Positions 33,467 to 42,751 of a DNA stretch of 64,000 nt are shown here, one piece after another (position 1 is the first letter of the stretch; every line of letters starts with the position of its first letter). The position numbers and the translations under genes were made by a program. The notes below the pieces were generated by a model. That model was not told the DNA's origin. It did not search any database and worked only from the letters and a program-made list of their open reading frames with translations. Source of the DNA: GW2011-AR15 sp964512765 (GTDB taxonomy: Archaea; Nanobdellota; Nanobdellia; Woesearchaeales; GW2011-AR15); contig CAZEKF010000005.1 in assembly GCA_964512765.1 (NCBI GenBank), forward strand, positions 1 to 64,000, read 5' to 3'.

Positions 33467-36400
33467 TTATACGTCCAAATTAACAACATTCATTGCATTT
33501 TCTTGGATAAAGTTTCTTCTAGGCTCAACGTCTTCGCCCATTAGATTAGAAAACTGTCTGTCTGCTTCAACACCATCTTCAATTGTAACTTGTTTAAGAT
33601 ACCTTTTCTCAGGGTCCATGGTAGTTTCCCATAACTGTTTAGGATTCATTTCTCCAAGACCTTTGTAACGTTGGATGCTAACGCCTTGTTTACCAAACTC
33701 GTTAATTATTGCATCTCTTTCTTTATCATTCAACGCGTATCTTTCAGATTTGCCTTTTTTTACCTTGTACAATGGTGGTAAGGCCAAATAGATGTTACCG
33801 TTCTCAATCAAAGGCTTCATGTATCTGAAAAAGAATGTCAAAAGCAGTATTGAAATATGCGCACCGTCAACATCACTATCACACATTATTATTGTCCTGC
33901 CATACCTAAGCTTTGATATGTCAAACTCTTCTTCAATTCCTACTCCCAGAGCAGTAATAATTGCAACAATTTCGTTATTTTTCAAAATTTTGGCTAATCT
34001 TGCTTTTTCAACGTTCAAAACTTTACCTCGTAATGGAAGAACTGCTTGAGTTTCTCTGTTCCTAGCTTGTTTTGCACTGTTATGCACAAAAACACCCGAC
34101 GCCAATGCAAAATTGTGTGTTCCTTCTACTTCAAGATCATAAACATCCATTTTTTGAGGTAATCTAACAATCTCTTTTATTTTGTGATTATATCCTGCAA
34201 CAGCTTCTATCATAGCTGATTCATTATCATTAAAAAATCTCTTAACAAAAGTTTCTTTTTTCAAAAGATTTGTGTTTCTTTTTTTAGTTCTTTCTTGGTC
34301 ATAATTCTCTAAAGAACCTTCTTTATCAAGAACGTTTTTCATGAAAGAAATTGTTTGTTTAAAGTAAGTTTTATCATACGCTTCCTTTCTTTTCTCTCGG
34401 AATTCTGGTGTCCATTGTTCTTTTGTTTTTTCACTTCTCCATTCTTTTAATTTAGTATTTTCCCACTGTTTTTTGGCTATTAAACTTAATTCTTCTCTTG
34501 CTTCAGGATGTTCTTCAAAATATTTTTTTACTTGTTCCGCTCGTTGTTCTCTATTTTCTTTTTTAGCCCAGTATTTTTTTTGTTCTCTATTTAATATTTT
34601 CAAATTTTCTTTTCGATATTCTTCATTGGATTCATAAAATTCTAAATATTTTCTTATCATGAATTCTTTATAATCTTCATTTTCCCATTGCTTCTTTGCT
34701 CTTTCAGAAAGCATCTTCTTCATTTCTGGAGAAGACATGATTTTACTCATTCTTTTTCTAAATTCTGGTGTTCTACGAGTCTTGGTAGCTTTTTGTTTAA
34801 TATCTTCTCTATGTAATATTTTTTCGACTAGCATCGCATGATAAGCCATATGTTCATCTTTTTTCATTTGAAGGATATTATCAGGACTATTATTCAATTT
34901 ATTGAAATCTATATGGTGTTTATCACTACCTAAACCTATTGAATATTTGTCTTTTTCAAGGTTGTATCTATCAGCTAACAAATGAGTAAAAATCCATTTG
35001 TGTGTTTTTGGACAAAGAACCATTTCATAGCCAGCGATAGTGATTCTTTTCTCAATTTTAGAAAGTTTTCTCTTCAAAGGCATCAAACTTTGAGTATTGG
35101 TTAACTTTATTGCATTGACATACTCATTATTTCTAGTCATAAATCTATGATCAGGAGTACAGATTATCTCTTCATTGTTATCCAAAATTAATTTAATTAC
35201 TTCAACATTAGATTTTGTTTTTCTTGGATGTTTTATCAAACTAATTCCTACTGAACCATCTTCTTTGATTGTGTAACAATAATTCTTCTTGCCTTTTTTA
35301 TCTTCTTTTATTAGTTCTTTAAATGATAAATTACGTCCATCGACTAATGCAACTTTTGTATCGTCTGAAAAACAACCTCCTGCAGAATCTCCTTCAACAA
35401 TGTATACTTCACACTTACTTGGATCTTTTTCTGAACAATCTGCAAGTTTACCTGGTAATGTTGATCCTTCAAGCAAACCTTTTCTCCTTACCAAATCTTT
35501 AGCTTTTCTCGCAGCTTCCCTTGCTTTTGCTGCGTTAACAGCTTTATCTAAAATGAGAGATGCTATCTTTGGATTTTCTTCTAAAAATGTTGTTAATGCT
35601 TCAGAAACTGTACTGTCAACAATACCTTTAACCTCAGAATTACCCAGTTTAGTTTTTGTCTGGCCTTCAAACTGCGGTTCAGGAACTTTAACAGAAATAA
35701 CAGCTGCTACACCTTCACGAACATCGTCACTTGATAATTTAACATCTTTGTTGTTGTTATTAATATATTTATTAATTGTCCTTGTTAGTGCAGTTTTAAA
35801 CCCTGATAAATGCGTACCGCCTTCAATTGTGTTAATATTATTAACAAAACTAAATATGTTTTCTTTAAACCCTGAATTATACTGCATTGCAACTTCAACA
35901 ATAACATCATTTTTGGTTTTTTCAAAGTAAATTGGATTATGCACTGGGTTTTTGTTCTGGTTAAGATATTCAACAAAAGATATTATTCCTCCGTCATAAT
36001 GAAACAATTTTTGTTCATTTGTTCTTTCATCAAGAATTTGGATCTTAATGCCTTTGTTAAGAAAAGCTAGTTCTCGTAATCTCGCTACAAGGATATCAAA
36101 CTGATATTCAAGTACTGTAAATATTTCAGGATCTGGTTTAAACGTAACCATTGTTCCTGTACCCTCATCTTTACCGATTAGTTTCATTTGCGTGACTGGT
36201 TTGCCTTTTTTATACTTCTGAGTGTGAACTTTCCCTTCTCTTTTAACAAAAATGTCAAGTTCTTCAGACAATGCATTCACAACTGCCAACCCAACACCGT
36301 GCAACCCGCCTGAAACTTTATAAGAATTCTTGTCAAACTTGCCACCTGAGTGAAGTTTAGTCATAATAATTTCCATTGTTGGCTTTTTGTATTTAGGATG

Positions 36401-36643
36401 CATACCAATAGGAATACCACGACCGTCATCTGCAACTGAAACTTTTCCAGTTTTATGAACAACTACTTTGATATTTTTAGCATGACCAGCCATTGCTTCG
36501 TCTATACTATTATCCACAACTTCGTAAACCAAATGGTGTAATCCTCTGCTAGATGTTGATCCAATGTACATACCTGGACGTTTTCTAACAGCGCTTAACC
36601 CGCCTAAAACAGTAATGTCCTTTGCATCGTAGCTTTGTGTCAT
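33467..36643 (-). CDS. gyrB: DNA gyrase subunit B with intein
   Basis: The exteins (626 residues) form a full GyrB: GHKL ATPase (VYEVVDNSIDEAMAG, ADDGRGIPIG, VSGGLHGVGLAVVNALS), transducer, and Toprim with VEGDSAGG, MCDSDVDGAHI and C-terminal PKQLWETTMDP region. A 432-residue intein interrupts it right after EGDSAGG. Gyrase in archaea was gained from bacteria; gyrA is not in the window. With topoisomerase VI in the same segment, the organism has both type IIA and IIB enzymes. The gene lies upstream of eS1 on the same strand. Confidence 0.95.
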   Translation of the reverse strand: MTQSYDAKDITVLGGLSAVRKRPGMYIGSTSSRGLHHLVYEVVDNSIDEAMAGHAKNIKVVVHKTGKVSVADDGRGIPIGMHPKYKKPTMEIIMTKLHSGGKFDKNSYKVSGGLHGVGLAVVNALSEELDIFVKREGKVHTQKYKKGKPVTQMKLIGKDEGTGTMVTFKPDPEIFTVLEYQFDILVARLRELAFLNKGIKIQILDERTNEQKLFHYDGGIISFVEYLNQNKNPVHNPIYFEKTKNDVIVEVAMQYNSGFKENIFSFVNNINTIEGGTHLSGFKTALTRTINKYINNNNKDVKLSSDDVREGVAAVISVKVPEPQFEGQTKTKLGNSEVKGIVDSTVSEALTTFLEENPKIASLILDKAVNAAKAREAARKAKDLVRRKGLLEGSTLPGKLADCSEKDPSKCEVYIVEGDSAGGCFSDDTKVALVDGRNLSFKELIKEDKKGKKNYCYTIKEDGSVGISLIKHPRKTKSNVEVIKLILDNNEEIICTPDHRFMTRNNEYVNAIKLTNTQSLMPLKRKLSKIEKRITIAGYEMVLCPKTHKWIFTHLLADRYNLEKDKYSIGLGSDKHHIDFNKLNNSPDNILQMKKDEHMAYHAMLVEKILHREDIKQKATKTRRTPEFRKRMSKIMSSPEMKKMLSERAKKQWENEDYKEFMIRKYLEFYESNEEYRKENLKILNREQKKYWAKKENREQRAEQVKKYFEEHPEAREELSLIAKKQWENTKLKEWRSEKTKEQWTPEFREKRKEAYDKTYFKQTISFMKNVLDKEGSLENYDQERTKKRNTNLLKKETFVKRFFNDNESAMIEAVAGYNHKIKEIVRLPQKMDVYDLEVEGTHNFALASGVFVHNSAKQARNRETQAVLPLRGKVLNVEKARLAKILKNNEIVAIITALGVGIEEEFDISKLRYGRTIIMCDSDVDGAHISILLLTFFFRYMKPLIENGNIYLALPPLYKVKKGKSERYALNDKERDAIINEFGKQGVSIQRYKGLGEMNPKQLWETTMDPEKRYLKQVTIEDGVEADRQFSNLMGEDVEPRRNFIQENAMNVVNLDV
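34079..35374 (-). other. Intein in GyrB with HNH endonuclease and repeat modules
   Basis: Residues 424-855 begin with Cys (CFSDDTKVALVDG, block A), include the block B TPDHRF motif, and end VFVHN followed by Ser in the C-extein (block G). Instead of a LAGLIDADG domain there is an HNH nuclease (KHHIDFNKLNNSPDNILQM) followed by repeated SPEMKKMLSERAKKQW-type modules that resemble NUMOD3 DNA-binding repeats. Splicing residues (Cys1, block B His, terminal His-Asn, Ser+1) look intact. Confidence 0.9.
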
Positions 36644-36804
36644 TTTTTTAACTAATTTTTGAATGTTTTTTGAATATTGAAATTATAAGAGAAAAATCAT
36701 TATTTCTCGTCTATAACTAATGAAAATTTTTGTATATATAAATGTTATGGAAAATGTTGCAAAAATCCAAACTCTTTTAAAATAAATCAAATTAACTTTT
36801 TGTC

Positions 36805-38043
36805 ATGCAATTACTTAACAAAATCAAAACTGAACTTAAACCAGACACAACTGTTTTGGTAGAGATTGAACTTTTTGTTAAAGAGATTAATAAAGAGATT
36901 AAAAAGAATAAAATAACGGCAGAGTGTGTTACAGGCGGTTCTGTTGCAAAAGGTACTTTTCTTAGAGGAGACTTTGACATTGATTTGTTTGTTAAGTTTG
37001 ATTATTCGTATAAAGATAAAGACATATCGAAACTATTAAAAAAAGTATTGAGTAAATTCAAACCTGAACTTGTGCATGGTTCAAGAGACTATTTTCAGTT
37101 AAAACAAGCTAGTTTAAACTATGAAATTGTGCCAGTATTAGATGTTAAAGATCCAAGTAAAGCAATTAATGTGACTGATATGAGTCCAATGCACGTTAAC
37201 TGGGTTAAAAAACATTTGAAAAAAGGCATGGATGATGATATAAGGTTAGCGAAAAAGTTTTGTAAAGCTATTAATGTGTACGGTGCAGAATCTTACATAA
37301 ACGGTTTTTCTGGCCATGTTATTGATATTCTAATAATACATTATGGTTCTTTTATTAACCTGTTAAAACAATCACAGAAATGGCTGCCAAAAGTTATTAT
37401 TGACACTGAAAAGTATTACCGTAACAAAATGGATGTAATGTTCAATATTAACAAATCAAAAACTTCTGGTCCAATGGTTGTGGTAGATCCTATACTGAAG
37501 TCAAGGAACGCTGCATCTGCTTTATCTTTAGACAAGTTTGATATATTCAAGAAAAAAGCTAGAGCTTTTTTAAAAAAACCTTCCTATGATTATTTTATAG
37601 AGGAGAAAATAACTAAAGAATTTTTGAAACAAAAGTACAAGAAAAATCTTTACATTCTTGAACTAGAGCCTAAAAAAGGCAAAAAAGACGTTGTTGGTAG
37701 TAAAATATTGAAATCATTCAAGTTTCTGAATAAAGAATTAAAAGAACTTGGTTTTGAAATTAATAAACCTGGTTGGTACTGGGACAAAAATGTTTTAATG
37801 TGGTTTGTTTTTGAAAAAACAAAATTGCCTGAAACTAGAATCATTGAAGGACCTCCTTTAGATATGAAAGAAGCTTGTAAACAATTTAAGAAAAAGTACA
37901 AGAAATGTTTTGAAAAAAATAAGAAATTATGTTCTGAAGTTAAAGTTAAGAAAAGATCTGTTGAAGAGAATATTAGAGAACTTTCCAAAAAATCATATTT
38001 TAAGGAAAAGATTAAACTGTCACAAATAGAAAAGTATTTATAA
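36805..38043 (+). CDS. cca: CCA-adding tRNA nucleotidyltransferase (archaeal class I)
   Basis: The catalytic signature GGSVAKGTFLRGDFDIDLFV places it in the nucleotidyltransferase superfamily with the GS and DxD motifs, and the following domains match archaeal class I CCA enzyme rather than poly(A) polymerase. It adds CCA to tRNA 3' ends; none of the seven tRNA genes in the window encodes CCA, so the enzyme is needed. Length (412) is slightly short of the usual 440. The start follows a leader close to the gyrB promoter region. Confidence 0.92.
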   Translation: MQLLNKIKTELKPDTTVLVEIELFVKEINKEIKKNKITAECVTGGSVAKGTFLRGDFDIDLFVKFDYSYKDKDISKLLKKVLSKFKPELVHGSRDYFQLKQASLNYEIVPVLDVKDPSKAINVTDMSPMHVNWVKKHLKKGMDDDIRLAKKFCKAINVYGAESYINGFSGHVIDILIIHYGSFINLLKQSQKWLPKVIIDTEKYYRNKMDVMFNINKSKTSGPMVVVDPILKSRNAASALSLDKFDIFKKKARAFLKKPSYDYFIEEKITKEFLKQKYKKNLYILELEPKKGKKDVVGSKILKSFKFLNKELKELGFEINKPGWYWDKNVLMWFVFEKTKLPETRIIEGPPLDMKEACKQFKKKYKKCFEKNKKLCSEVKVKKRSVEENIRELSKKSYFKEKIKLSQIEKYL

Positions 38044-38065
38044 CATATTTCTCTAAAAAGTTTCA

Positions 38066-38818
38066 ATGAAAAAATCACAACTTTCTATTTTTGTTATTAT
38101 TGGGCTACTTATTGTGATTATTTCAGCGTTTGTTATTATTAGAATTAACCAGAGCAAGTTAAACCAAATTAAAGATAGTCCTGAACTTGACGAGGATCCA
38201 GAATTAAAAAAGATACAGCCTGTTTATGACTATATCTCTCAATGTTTAAAGATTACAACTACTGACGCAATGCAATTATTAGGTCAACAAGGTTTGATTT
38301 ATCCAGATACGTACTTATCATCTGAAAAAGTTAAGATATCCTATTTTTATTACAAAGGTAAAGATTATTTTCCTGATATTGAAATTGTTGAGGAACAGAT
38401 TCAAAACTATGTCCAAGAAAAAATAGTTTCTTGTTTATTAGAATATTCTGATGACACATTTACAATTGAATATGGTGAACAACATAATGTTAATGTTTTT
38501 ATTGAAGAAAGCATAGTAAGAACAGAACTTGAATACCCTGTTACTGTATATTCTCATGGTGAAGTAATTGATGTTAACAAGTTCACATCTGAAATAAAAA
38601 CAAATTATAATCGCATGTATAAAGTCTCTGAAGAAATAATTTTTGATACTGTAAATAATCCTGACTGGATAGATTTTGAAAAATTGTATAATACTGATCT
38701 TGATATTAAAATTGTAAAGATTGATAAAGCTACAATTGTTTATGTTATTCGAGACAGTGAAATCGGATTAGAAAATGAGCCGTTCGAGCTCAGGTTTGGT
38801 GTTAAATATGACTTTTAA
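38066..38818 (+). CDS. Exported protein with pilin-like N-terminus
   Basis: The N-terminus MKKSQLSIFVIIGLLIVIISAFVII, a short charged stretch followed by one hydrophobic helix, resembles the signal or anchor of DPANN proteins of the 'GQxxIFIIIGI' type, related to type IV pilin helices. The rest (about 220 residues) is predicted extracellular and beta-rich (DDTFTIEYGEQHNVNVFIEES). The gene overlaps the start of the next exported protein and both are probably made together. Function unknown. Confidence 0.6.
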   Translation: MKKSQLSIFVIIGLLIVIISAFVIIRINQSKLNQIKDSPELDEDPELKKIQPVYDYISQCLKITTTDAMQLLGQQGLIYPDTYLSSEKVKISYFYYKGKDYFPDIEIVEEQIQNYVQEKIVSCLLEYSDDTFTIEYGEQHNVNVFIEESIVRTELEYPVTVYSHGEVIDVNKFTSEIKTNYNRMYKVSEEIIFDTVNNPDWIDFEKLYNTDLDIKIVKIDKATIVYVIRDSEIGLENEPFELRFGVKYDF

Positions 38819-40463
38819 ACTTAAACATTTAGTATTATTTGTACTTTTAATTAACACAGTAGTTGCTGTAGATAATCCATTCATTGACCTTGAAAATGAA
38901 TTAATCAAATTTGACAGTTCAACTTACGTATATCCAAGTTTTGCTGAAGTAAAAGACTATCAATTACATTTAACATTAAACTCTAAAACATTACTTCTTG
39001 ATTTAGATAGTATTACTGAAAATGTTTTTGTTGAGATCTTTGTTGAAGACAATTCTCCAAAAATATCTATAACATCTAATGAAAAAACCACATCTATTAA
39101 ACAAATTAAAGAGGAAGAGACTTTGGTGTATTATGGTAAACCTTCTCAAACAGTTATAGAAAGTAATACAAAATTAGTGTATATTGTTGAACATTATTCA
39201 CCTGATAAAGAAGTAACTGATTCTAGCAGGAAACAAGGTGTAAAAAGACTTACAGCGGTTGTAAAAGACGCAGTTGTTGAGATTGATAACGGGATCATTG
39301 TGAGAACTGACGGGTTAAAAGTTCACACTAAATCGTTTTTAGAAGCAGAAACATTGGAAGATAAAGAAATTGATTTTATTGGAAACAATAAATTAACTGA
39401 AATTTTCGGATATTTGAAATCACTTGTTGTTAGAGTAGTTAACAAATTTAGGTATGGTGGTTTGTTTGATCGTGGTTTTGCTGTTGAGGATGATTTTGAA
39501 GCTCCTGATTTGGATTTTGGCACAGAATTTGTTGATGTTGTTGACGGTAAACAAGAAGGTTGTAACAAGTTTGGTTTTGTATTTGTGCCTGGTTTTGGAT
39601 ATGATTATCTTAGTGAAGTTAATAAATTAACAAAAAACAAAGGATATGCTGTTGGGATTGCATATTCAAGAAATGATAATTTCGCATCAGCTTTGGAAGA
39701 TATGACAGAATTCATTCAAAAAGCTAAAGAAGATGGTTTGACACCTGTTATAAGAATAATGGGCAATGTTGGAAGCATTAGCCAAGCGTGTAGGGAAGAT
39801 TTTGGTATAGACGCATGTGAAAATGAAGGCGATACAATGTGTAATGGTGCTTATATAATTAATTGTAACAATGTTATGGAGAAATGTAATGTTTGGCAAG
39901 CGGTTCAAACAACATGTTCTGGAAATCAAGAAGTAAGTAATTGTAATAATAACAATTATTGTTTTGGTGATTATGCATATAATGAAATTATTAACTCAGA
40001 CTATGTTGCTACATTTATTAAAAAATTAGATCAAAAAACTGATTTTGAATATGTTCAGGTATGGGATCAAGTAGATAACTATTTTACAGTTGAACAATAC
40101 GTAGATTATGTTAAAGAAATAAAAAATAGTATTGAACCTGATATTAAATTAATAAGTGGTAGTGTTTCAGACGAAGAATTATTTAATGAATTAACAGATC
40201 TTGATAATACTCTTGATTTTTTTACAATTAGTACTAACATTGAAACAGATAAGCAAGTGTTCTTTGAAACAAGTAGCCAAGACAGCAGCTATTTGAAAGG
40301 TTTATTAGAAGATCAAAACATCAAAGGAATTTTCTTGTCTGTTGCTAATTATTGGAATAAATATGAAAAAAATTATTGGACAACTGATGATAACTGGATA
40401 GATTCATCAACAAAAGAATTGAAAGTGTTTGCTATTGGTGTTTCTGACGAGGTTTGTGAGTAA
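38808..40463 (+). CDS. Exported TIM-barrel-like protein, possible glycoside hydrolase
   Basis: A signal peptide (FKLKHLVLFVLLINTVVAVDN) leads an approx. 550-residue protein. The N-terminal third is beta-rich. From residue about 260 the sequence has alternating strands and helices with FGFVFVPGFGYDYLSEV, GLTPVIRIMGNVGS, FEYVQVWDQVDNYF and FFTISTNIE, as in (beta/alpha)8 glycosidases. A Cys-rich insertion (CENEGDTMCNGAYIINC...C) interrupts this barrel. ATG at 38808 overlaps the upstream stop by 11 bases; the longer frame start is out of context. Confidence 0.55.
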   Translation: MTFKLKHLVLFVLLINTVVAVDNPFIDLENELIKFDSSTYVYPSFAEVKDYQLHLTLNSKTLLLDLDSITENVFVEIFVEDNSPKISITSNEKTTSIKQIKEEETLVYYGKPSQTVIESNTKLVYIVEHYSPDKEVTDSSRKQGVKRLTAVVKDAVVEIDNGIIVRTDGLKVHTKSFLEAETLEDKEIDFIGNNKLTEIFGYLKSLVVRVVNKFRYGGLFDRGFAVEDDFEAPDLDFGTEFVDVVDGKQEGCNKFGFVFVPGFGYDYLSEVNKLTKNKGYAVGIAYSRNDNFASALEDMTEFIQKAKEDGLTPVIRIMGNVGSISQACREDFGIDACENEGDTMCNGAYIINCNNVMEKCNVWQAVQTTCSGNQEVSNCNNNNYCFGDYAYNEIINSDYVATFIKKLDQKTDFEYVQVWDQVDNYFTVEQYVDYVKEIKNSIEPDIKLISGSVSDEELFNELTDLDNTLDFFTISTNIETDKQVFFETSSQDSSYLKGLLEDQNIKGIFLSVANYWNKYEKNYWTTDDNWIDSSTKELKVFAIGVSDEVCE

Positions 40464-41116
40464 TGTTCGGAGAATTAACAACCTGGATCCTTGAATTAAT
40501 TAGATCACATGGTATTTTAGCAGTTATTCTTGGCGTGGTTATTGAAACTGTAATTGTTCCGTTGCCTAGTCCTTTAATTGTAATGACTGCAGGTTATATC
40601 TTAATACCACAAGGAACATTAATACAAATTATATTAAACGCTGCCTGGATCTCATTAGTGGCAGGGTTAGCGCAAACTATTGGAAGTTATTTACTGTTTT
40701 TCATTGGATATTTTGGAGGTAAACCAGTTATACAGAAATTTAGAAAGTTTCACGGTGTGGCCTGGTCTGACATTAAGAATTTCCAGAATAAGTTTAGTAA
40801 AGGTAAAAAAGAAGATTTTACTTTATTTTTACTAAGAGCTCTGCCTATAATGCCATTATCAGTTGTTTCAGGTGTTGCAGGTGTCATGAAAATGAATATT
40901 AAAAGATATACTATTGCTACATTTTTAGGTGTATTACCTAGGAACTTTTCATTAGCTATATTAGGCTTTTCGTTTGGCGGTTTTTATACCATGATTGCAA
41001 ATAAGATTGATCATGCTGAAACTATAATGACTGTGTTGTTAGTGTTATTGATTCTTTTCTATATTATTGGCCAAAAAACTGGTTTGTTTGACAAATTAAG
41101 GAAAAAAATTATATAG
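40463..41116 (+). CDS. DedA-family membrane protein
   Basis: The 217 residues show the DedA/VTT pattern: an N-terminal helix, ETVIVPLPSPLIVMTAGYIL with the re-entrant loop, FFIGYFGGKPVIQKFRKF, and LRALPIMPLSVVSGVAGVMKMN. DedA proteins are needed for envelope homeostasis and are linked to lipid scrambling or undecaprenyl/isoprenoid phosphate recycling. The start overlaps the preceding stop by one base (TAATG), so it is coupled to the exported protein gene. Confidence 0.88.
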   Translation: MFGELTTWILELIRSHGILAVILGVVIETVIVPLPSPLIVMTAGYILIPQGTLIQIILNAAWISLVAGLAQTIGSYLLFFIGYFGGKPVIQKFRKFHGVAWSDIKNFQNKFSKGKKEDFTLFLLRALPIMPLSVVSGVAGVMKMNIKRYTIATFLGVLPRNFSLAILGFSFGGFYTMIANKIDHAETIMTVLLVLLILFYIIGQKTGLFDKLRKKII

Positions 41117-41138
41117 TATTTCTCCTCAACATTTAGTT

Positions 41139-41747
41139 ATGAACAATTTTTTTAAACAATATGGATTTAGAAGAAAAGTTATACATTTTATGGTTGGACT
41201 CTCAATTGTATTTTTACTTAATCTTAAACATCCTAATCCAAAAGAACAGTTACAATCATATTTAATTGTTGGATTAGTTGCAACTATGATCATAAGTGCG
41301 TATACAAAACAAAAAAAACCTAAATGGGTCCTATCAATATTAAGACATTTTGAAAAACCTAAAGATTTGATTAATTTTCCAGCAAAAGGTGCAATTTATT
41401 ATTTAATTGGTGTTCTTATTGCAATTGTATTATTTGATAAAGATATTGCATCTGCTTCAATTTTAATCTTGGCAGTAGGTGATCCTGCTGGACACATAGT
41501 TGGAAGGTATTATGGTACTAAAAGACTTGTAATTAACAGGAAAAAATTGTTAGAAGGTACTTTAGCAGGAATATTTTTTAGTACAATTGCCGCTTCATTT
41601 TTTGTATCTGTACCAGTAGCTTTTTTCGGTGCAAGTTTTGGTATGATGGCTGAAGCCATTGAACTTAAATTCTTAGAATTAGACGATAACTTTTCTATAC
41701 CTTTCATATCCGGGTTAGTGATGAATTTAATTAAAAGTCTGATATAA
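41139..41747 (+). CDS. Polyprenol/diacylglycerol kinase-like membrane protein (Sec59/Dgk1/Vte5 type)
   Basis: Six or more membrane helices carry the family marks RRKVIHFMVG, AVGDPAGHIVGRYYGTKR and KLLEGTLAGIFFS. This family includes CTP-dependent dolichol kinase, yeast Dgk1 and plant phytol kinase. In an archaeon the likely substrates are isoprenoid alcohols or lipids. It follows the DedA gene by 22 bases, forming a lipid-linked pair at the end of the 36.8-41.7 kb run. Confidence 0.82.
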   Translation: MNNFFKQYGFRRKVIHFMVGLSIVFLLNLKHPNPKEQLQSYLIVGLVATMIISAYTKQKKPKWVLSILRHFEKPKDLINFPAKGAIYYLIGVLIAIVLFDKDIASASILILAVGDPAGHIVGRYYGTKRLVINRKKLLEGTLAGIFFSTIAASFFVSVPVAFFGASFGMMAEAIELKFLELDDNFSIPFISGLVMNLIKSLI

Positions 41748-41803
41748 GCCTTTTTTTCCGCAATATTTAAAATACAAATCAGTTTTCTTTTGATAAACCA
41801 AAC

Positions 41804-41962
41804 GGGGCTATGGTGTAGCTTGGCCAACGAAAATCTCGATTTTCGAGGTTGCGTTGAAGCAACTATCACTCAACGTTTGGGGCGTTGCAACCCCAGTTCA
41901 AATAGACTCACTGTCGTTCGTAACTTCCAAAGACAGGGTCTTTGAAAGTCTGGGTAGCCCCA
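41804..41962 (+). tRNA. tRNA-Pro(UGG) with introns in D-loop and T-loop
   Basis: Acceptor GGGGCTA pairs with TAGCCCC plus A73. The anticodon stem CAACG/CGTTG with loop TTTGGGG (anticodon TGG) is uninterrupted. A 38-base insert lies in the D-loop after TAGCTTGGCC (hairpins CGAAAATC/GATTTTCG and GTTGC/GCAAC). A 46-base insert follows TTCAAAT in the T-loop, separating stem CCCAG from CTGGG. Removal leaves 75 bases. Both are at non-canonical positions. Confidence 0.87.
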
Positions 41963-42049
41963 TTTCTTTTATTTATTGTTCTTCGGACTACTTAACGCAG
42001 TTAATGTAGTCCTTAATCTGTTTTCCCTCAAGGCTTTTTCTAAAAGGCT

Positions 42050-42075
42050 TGATCTGGGTAACCCCATTCTTTCTT
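42050..42075 (+). repeat. Copy of tRNA-Pro 3' end
   Basis: CTGGGTAACCCCATTCTTTC here repeats the tRNA-Pro end and downstream flank (CTGGGTAGCCCCATTTCTTT) with one change in the acceptor. Between the two ends (41976-42050) are hairpins GGACTAC/GTAGTCC and CAAGGCTTTT/AAAAGGCTTG. It looks like a partial duplication with an intron-like piece. Confidence 0.55.
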
Positions 42076-42146
42076 TTTTATTTTTCATGTTTTATTCTCT
42101 ATTACTCATAGTTAAATATTTAAATAGTCAAGATTTCCAAGTCGAC

Positions 42147-42356
42147 ATGGCAAAAGATCTTCCAAAATCTGTAAAAAGGTTTGGTTCAAGGTACGGTAGA
42201 AGAGTTAGGTTAAAGTTTGGTTTTATAGAGAGAGTACAGAGATCTTTGCATAAATGTCCATATTGCAATCAAAAAAAAGCAAAAAGAGTATCTGTAGGTA
42301 TTTGGTTTTGTAAGAAATGCAAGTCAAAGTTTACTGGAAAAGCCTACACTGTATAA
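42147..42356 (+). CDS. rpl37ae: Ribosomal protein eL43 (L37Ae)
   Basis: The 69-residue protein starts MAKDLPKSVKRFGSRYGRRVR and has the zinc ribbon CPYCNQKKAKRVSVGIWFCKKC, both characteristic of eL43. The frame is open upstream through the tRNA-Pro remnant, but ATG at 42147 is the conserved start and TATA-like aaatatttaaat lies about 30 bases before it. It heads a plus-strand cluster with rpoP, pcc1, prefoldin beta and UPF0147. Confidence 0.95.
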   Translation: MAKDLPKSVKRFGSRYGRRVRLKFGFIERVQRSLHKCPYCNQKKAKRVSVGIWFCKKCKSKFTGKAYTV

Positions 42357-42364
42357 ATTAAAAA

Positions 42365-42502
42365 ATGGTATTATACAAATGTTTTCAATGCGGTAAAGAG
42401 ATTGAAGATAAAACTTTAAGAAAAAGAGTGCGTTGCATATATTGTGGTTCTAAGATGTTATACAAACCTAGAACTACCTCAACAAAAGTTAAAGCAAGAT
42501 GA
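42365..42502 (+). CDS. rpoP: RNA polymerase subunit P (Rpo12)
   Basis: The 45-residue frame MVLYKCFQCGKEIEDK ... RCIYCGSKMLYKPR has the single zinc ribbon CxxC/CxxC and C-terminal basic tail of archaeal RpoP (eukaryotic Rpb12). It is eight bases downstream of eL43 and its stop overlaps the pcc1 start (ATGA), showing translational coupling. The eL43-rpoP-pcc1-prefoldin order is common in archaea. Confidence 0.95.
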   Translation: MVLYKCFQCGKEIEDKTLRKRVRCIYCGSKMLYKPRTTSTKVKAR

Positions 42503-42717
42503 TAACTTGCACACTTGAAATTAAAGATAATGTAGATGAACTATATCAAATATTTTCATCTGAAAAGTTAAAATCTGATCGAGCAAACTGCAACATTAAA
42601 AAAGGTGATACTTTAACTTTCAAAATAGAAGCAAAGGATCCTGTAAGCATGCGAGCTTTCATGAACTCGATTCTGAAAATAATTGAAACTCATAATAAAA
42701 TCTCAGCTGTAAAATGA
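42499..42717 (+). CDS. pcc1: KEOPS complex subunit Pcc1
   Basis: The 72-residue protein has the small alpha/beta fold of Pcc1, with LKSDRANCNIKKGDTLTFKIEAKDPVSMRAFMNSI. Pcc1 dimerises within the KEOPS complex that makes t6A37 in ANN-decoding tRNAs. It overlaps rpoP by four bases. Length is close to other archaeal members. Confidence 0.88.
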   Translation: MITCTLEIKDNVDELYQIFSSEKLKSDRANCNIKKGDTLTFKIEAKDPVSMRAFMNSILKIIETHNKISAVK

Positions 42718-42751
42718 AAATTTCAAGAAAATTTTCAAATCCAAAAGGAAA

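Noticed and set aside
35289..35930. 213-codon plus-strand frame opposite gyrB
   Set aside because: It is a shadow of gyrB; the opposite strand carries conserved GyrB motifs and the intein.
41976..42146. Upstream extension of the eL43 frame
   Set aside because: It crosses the tRNA-Pro remnant; conserved eL43 begins at MAKDLPKSVKRFG.
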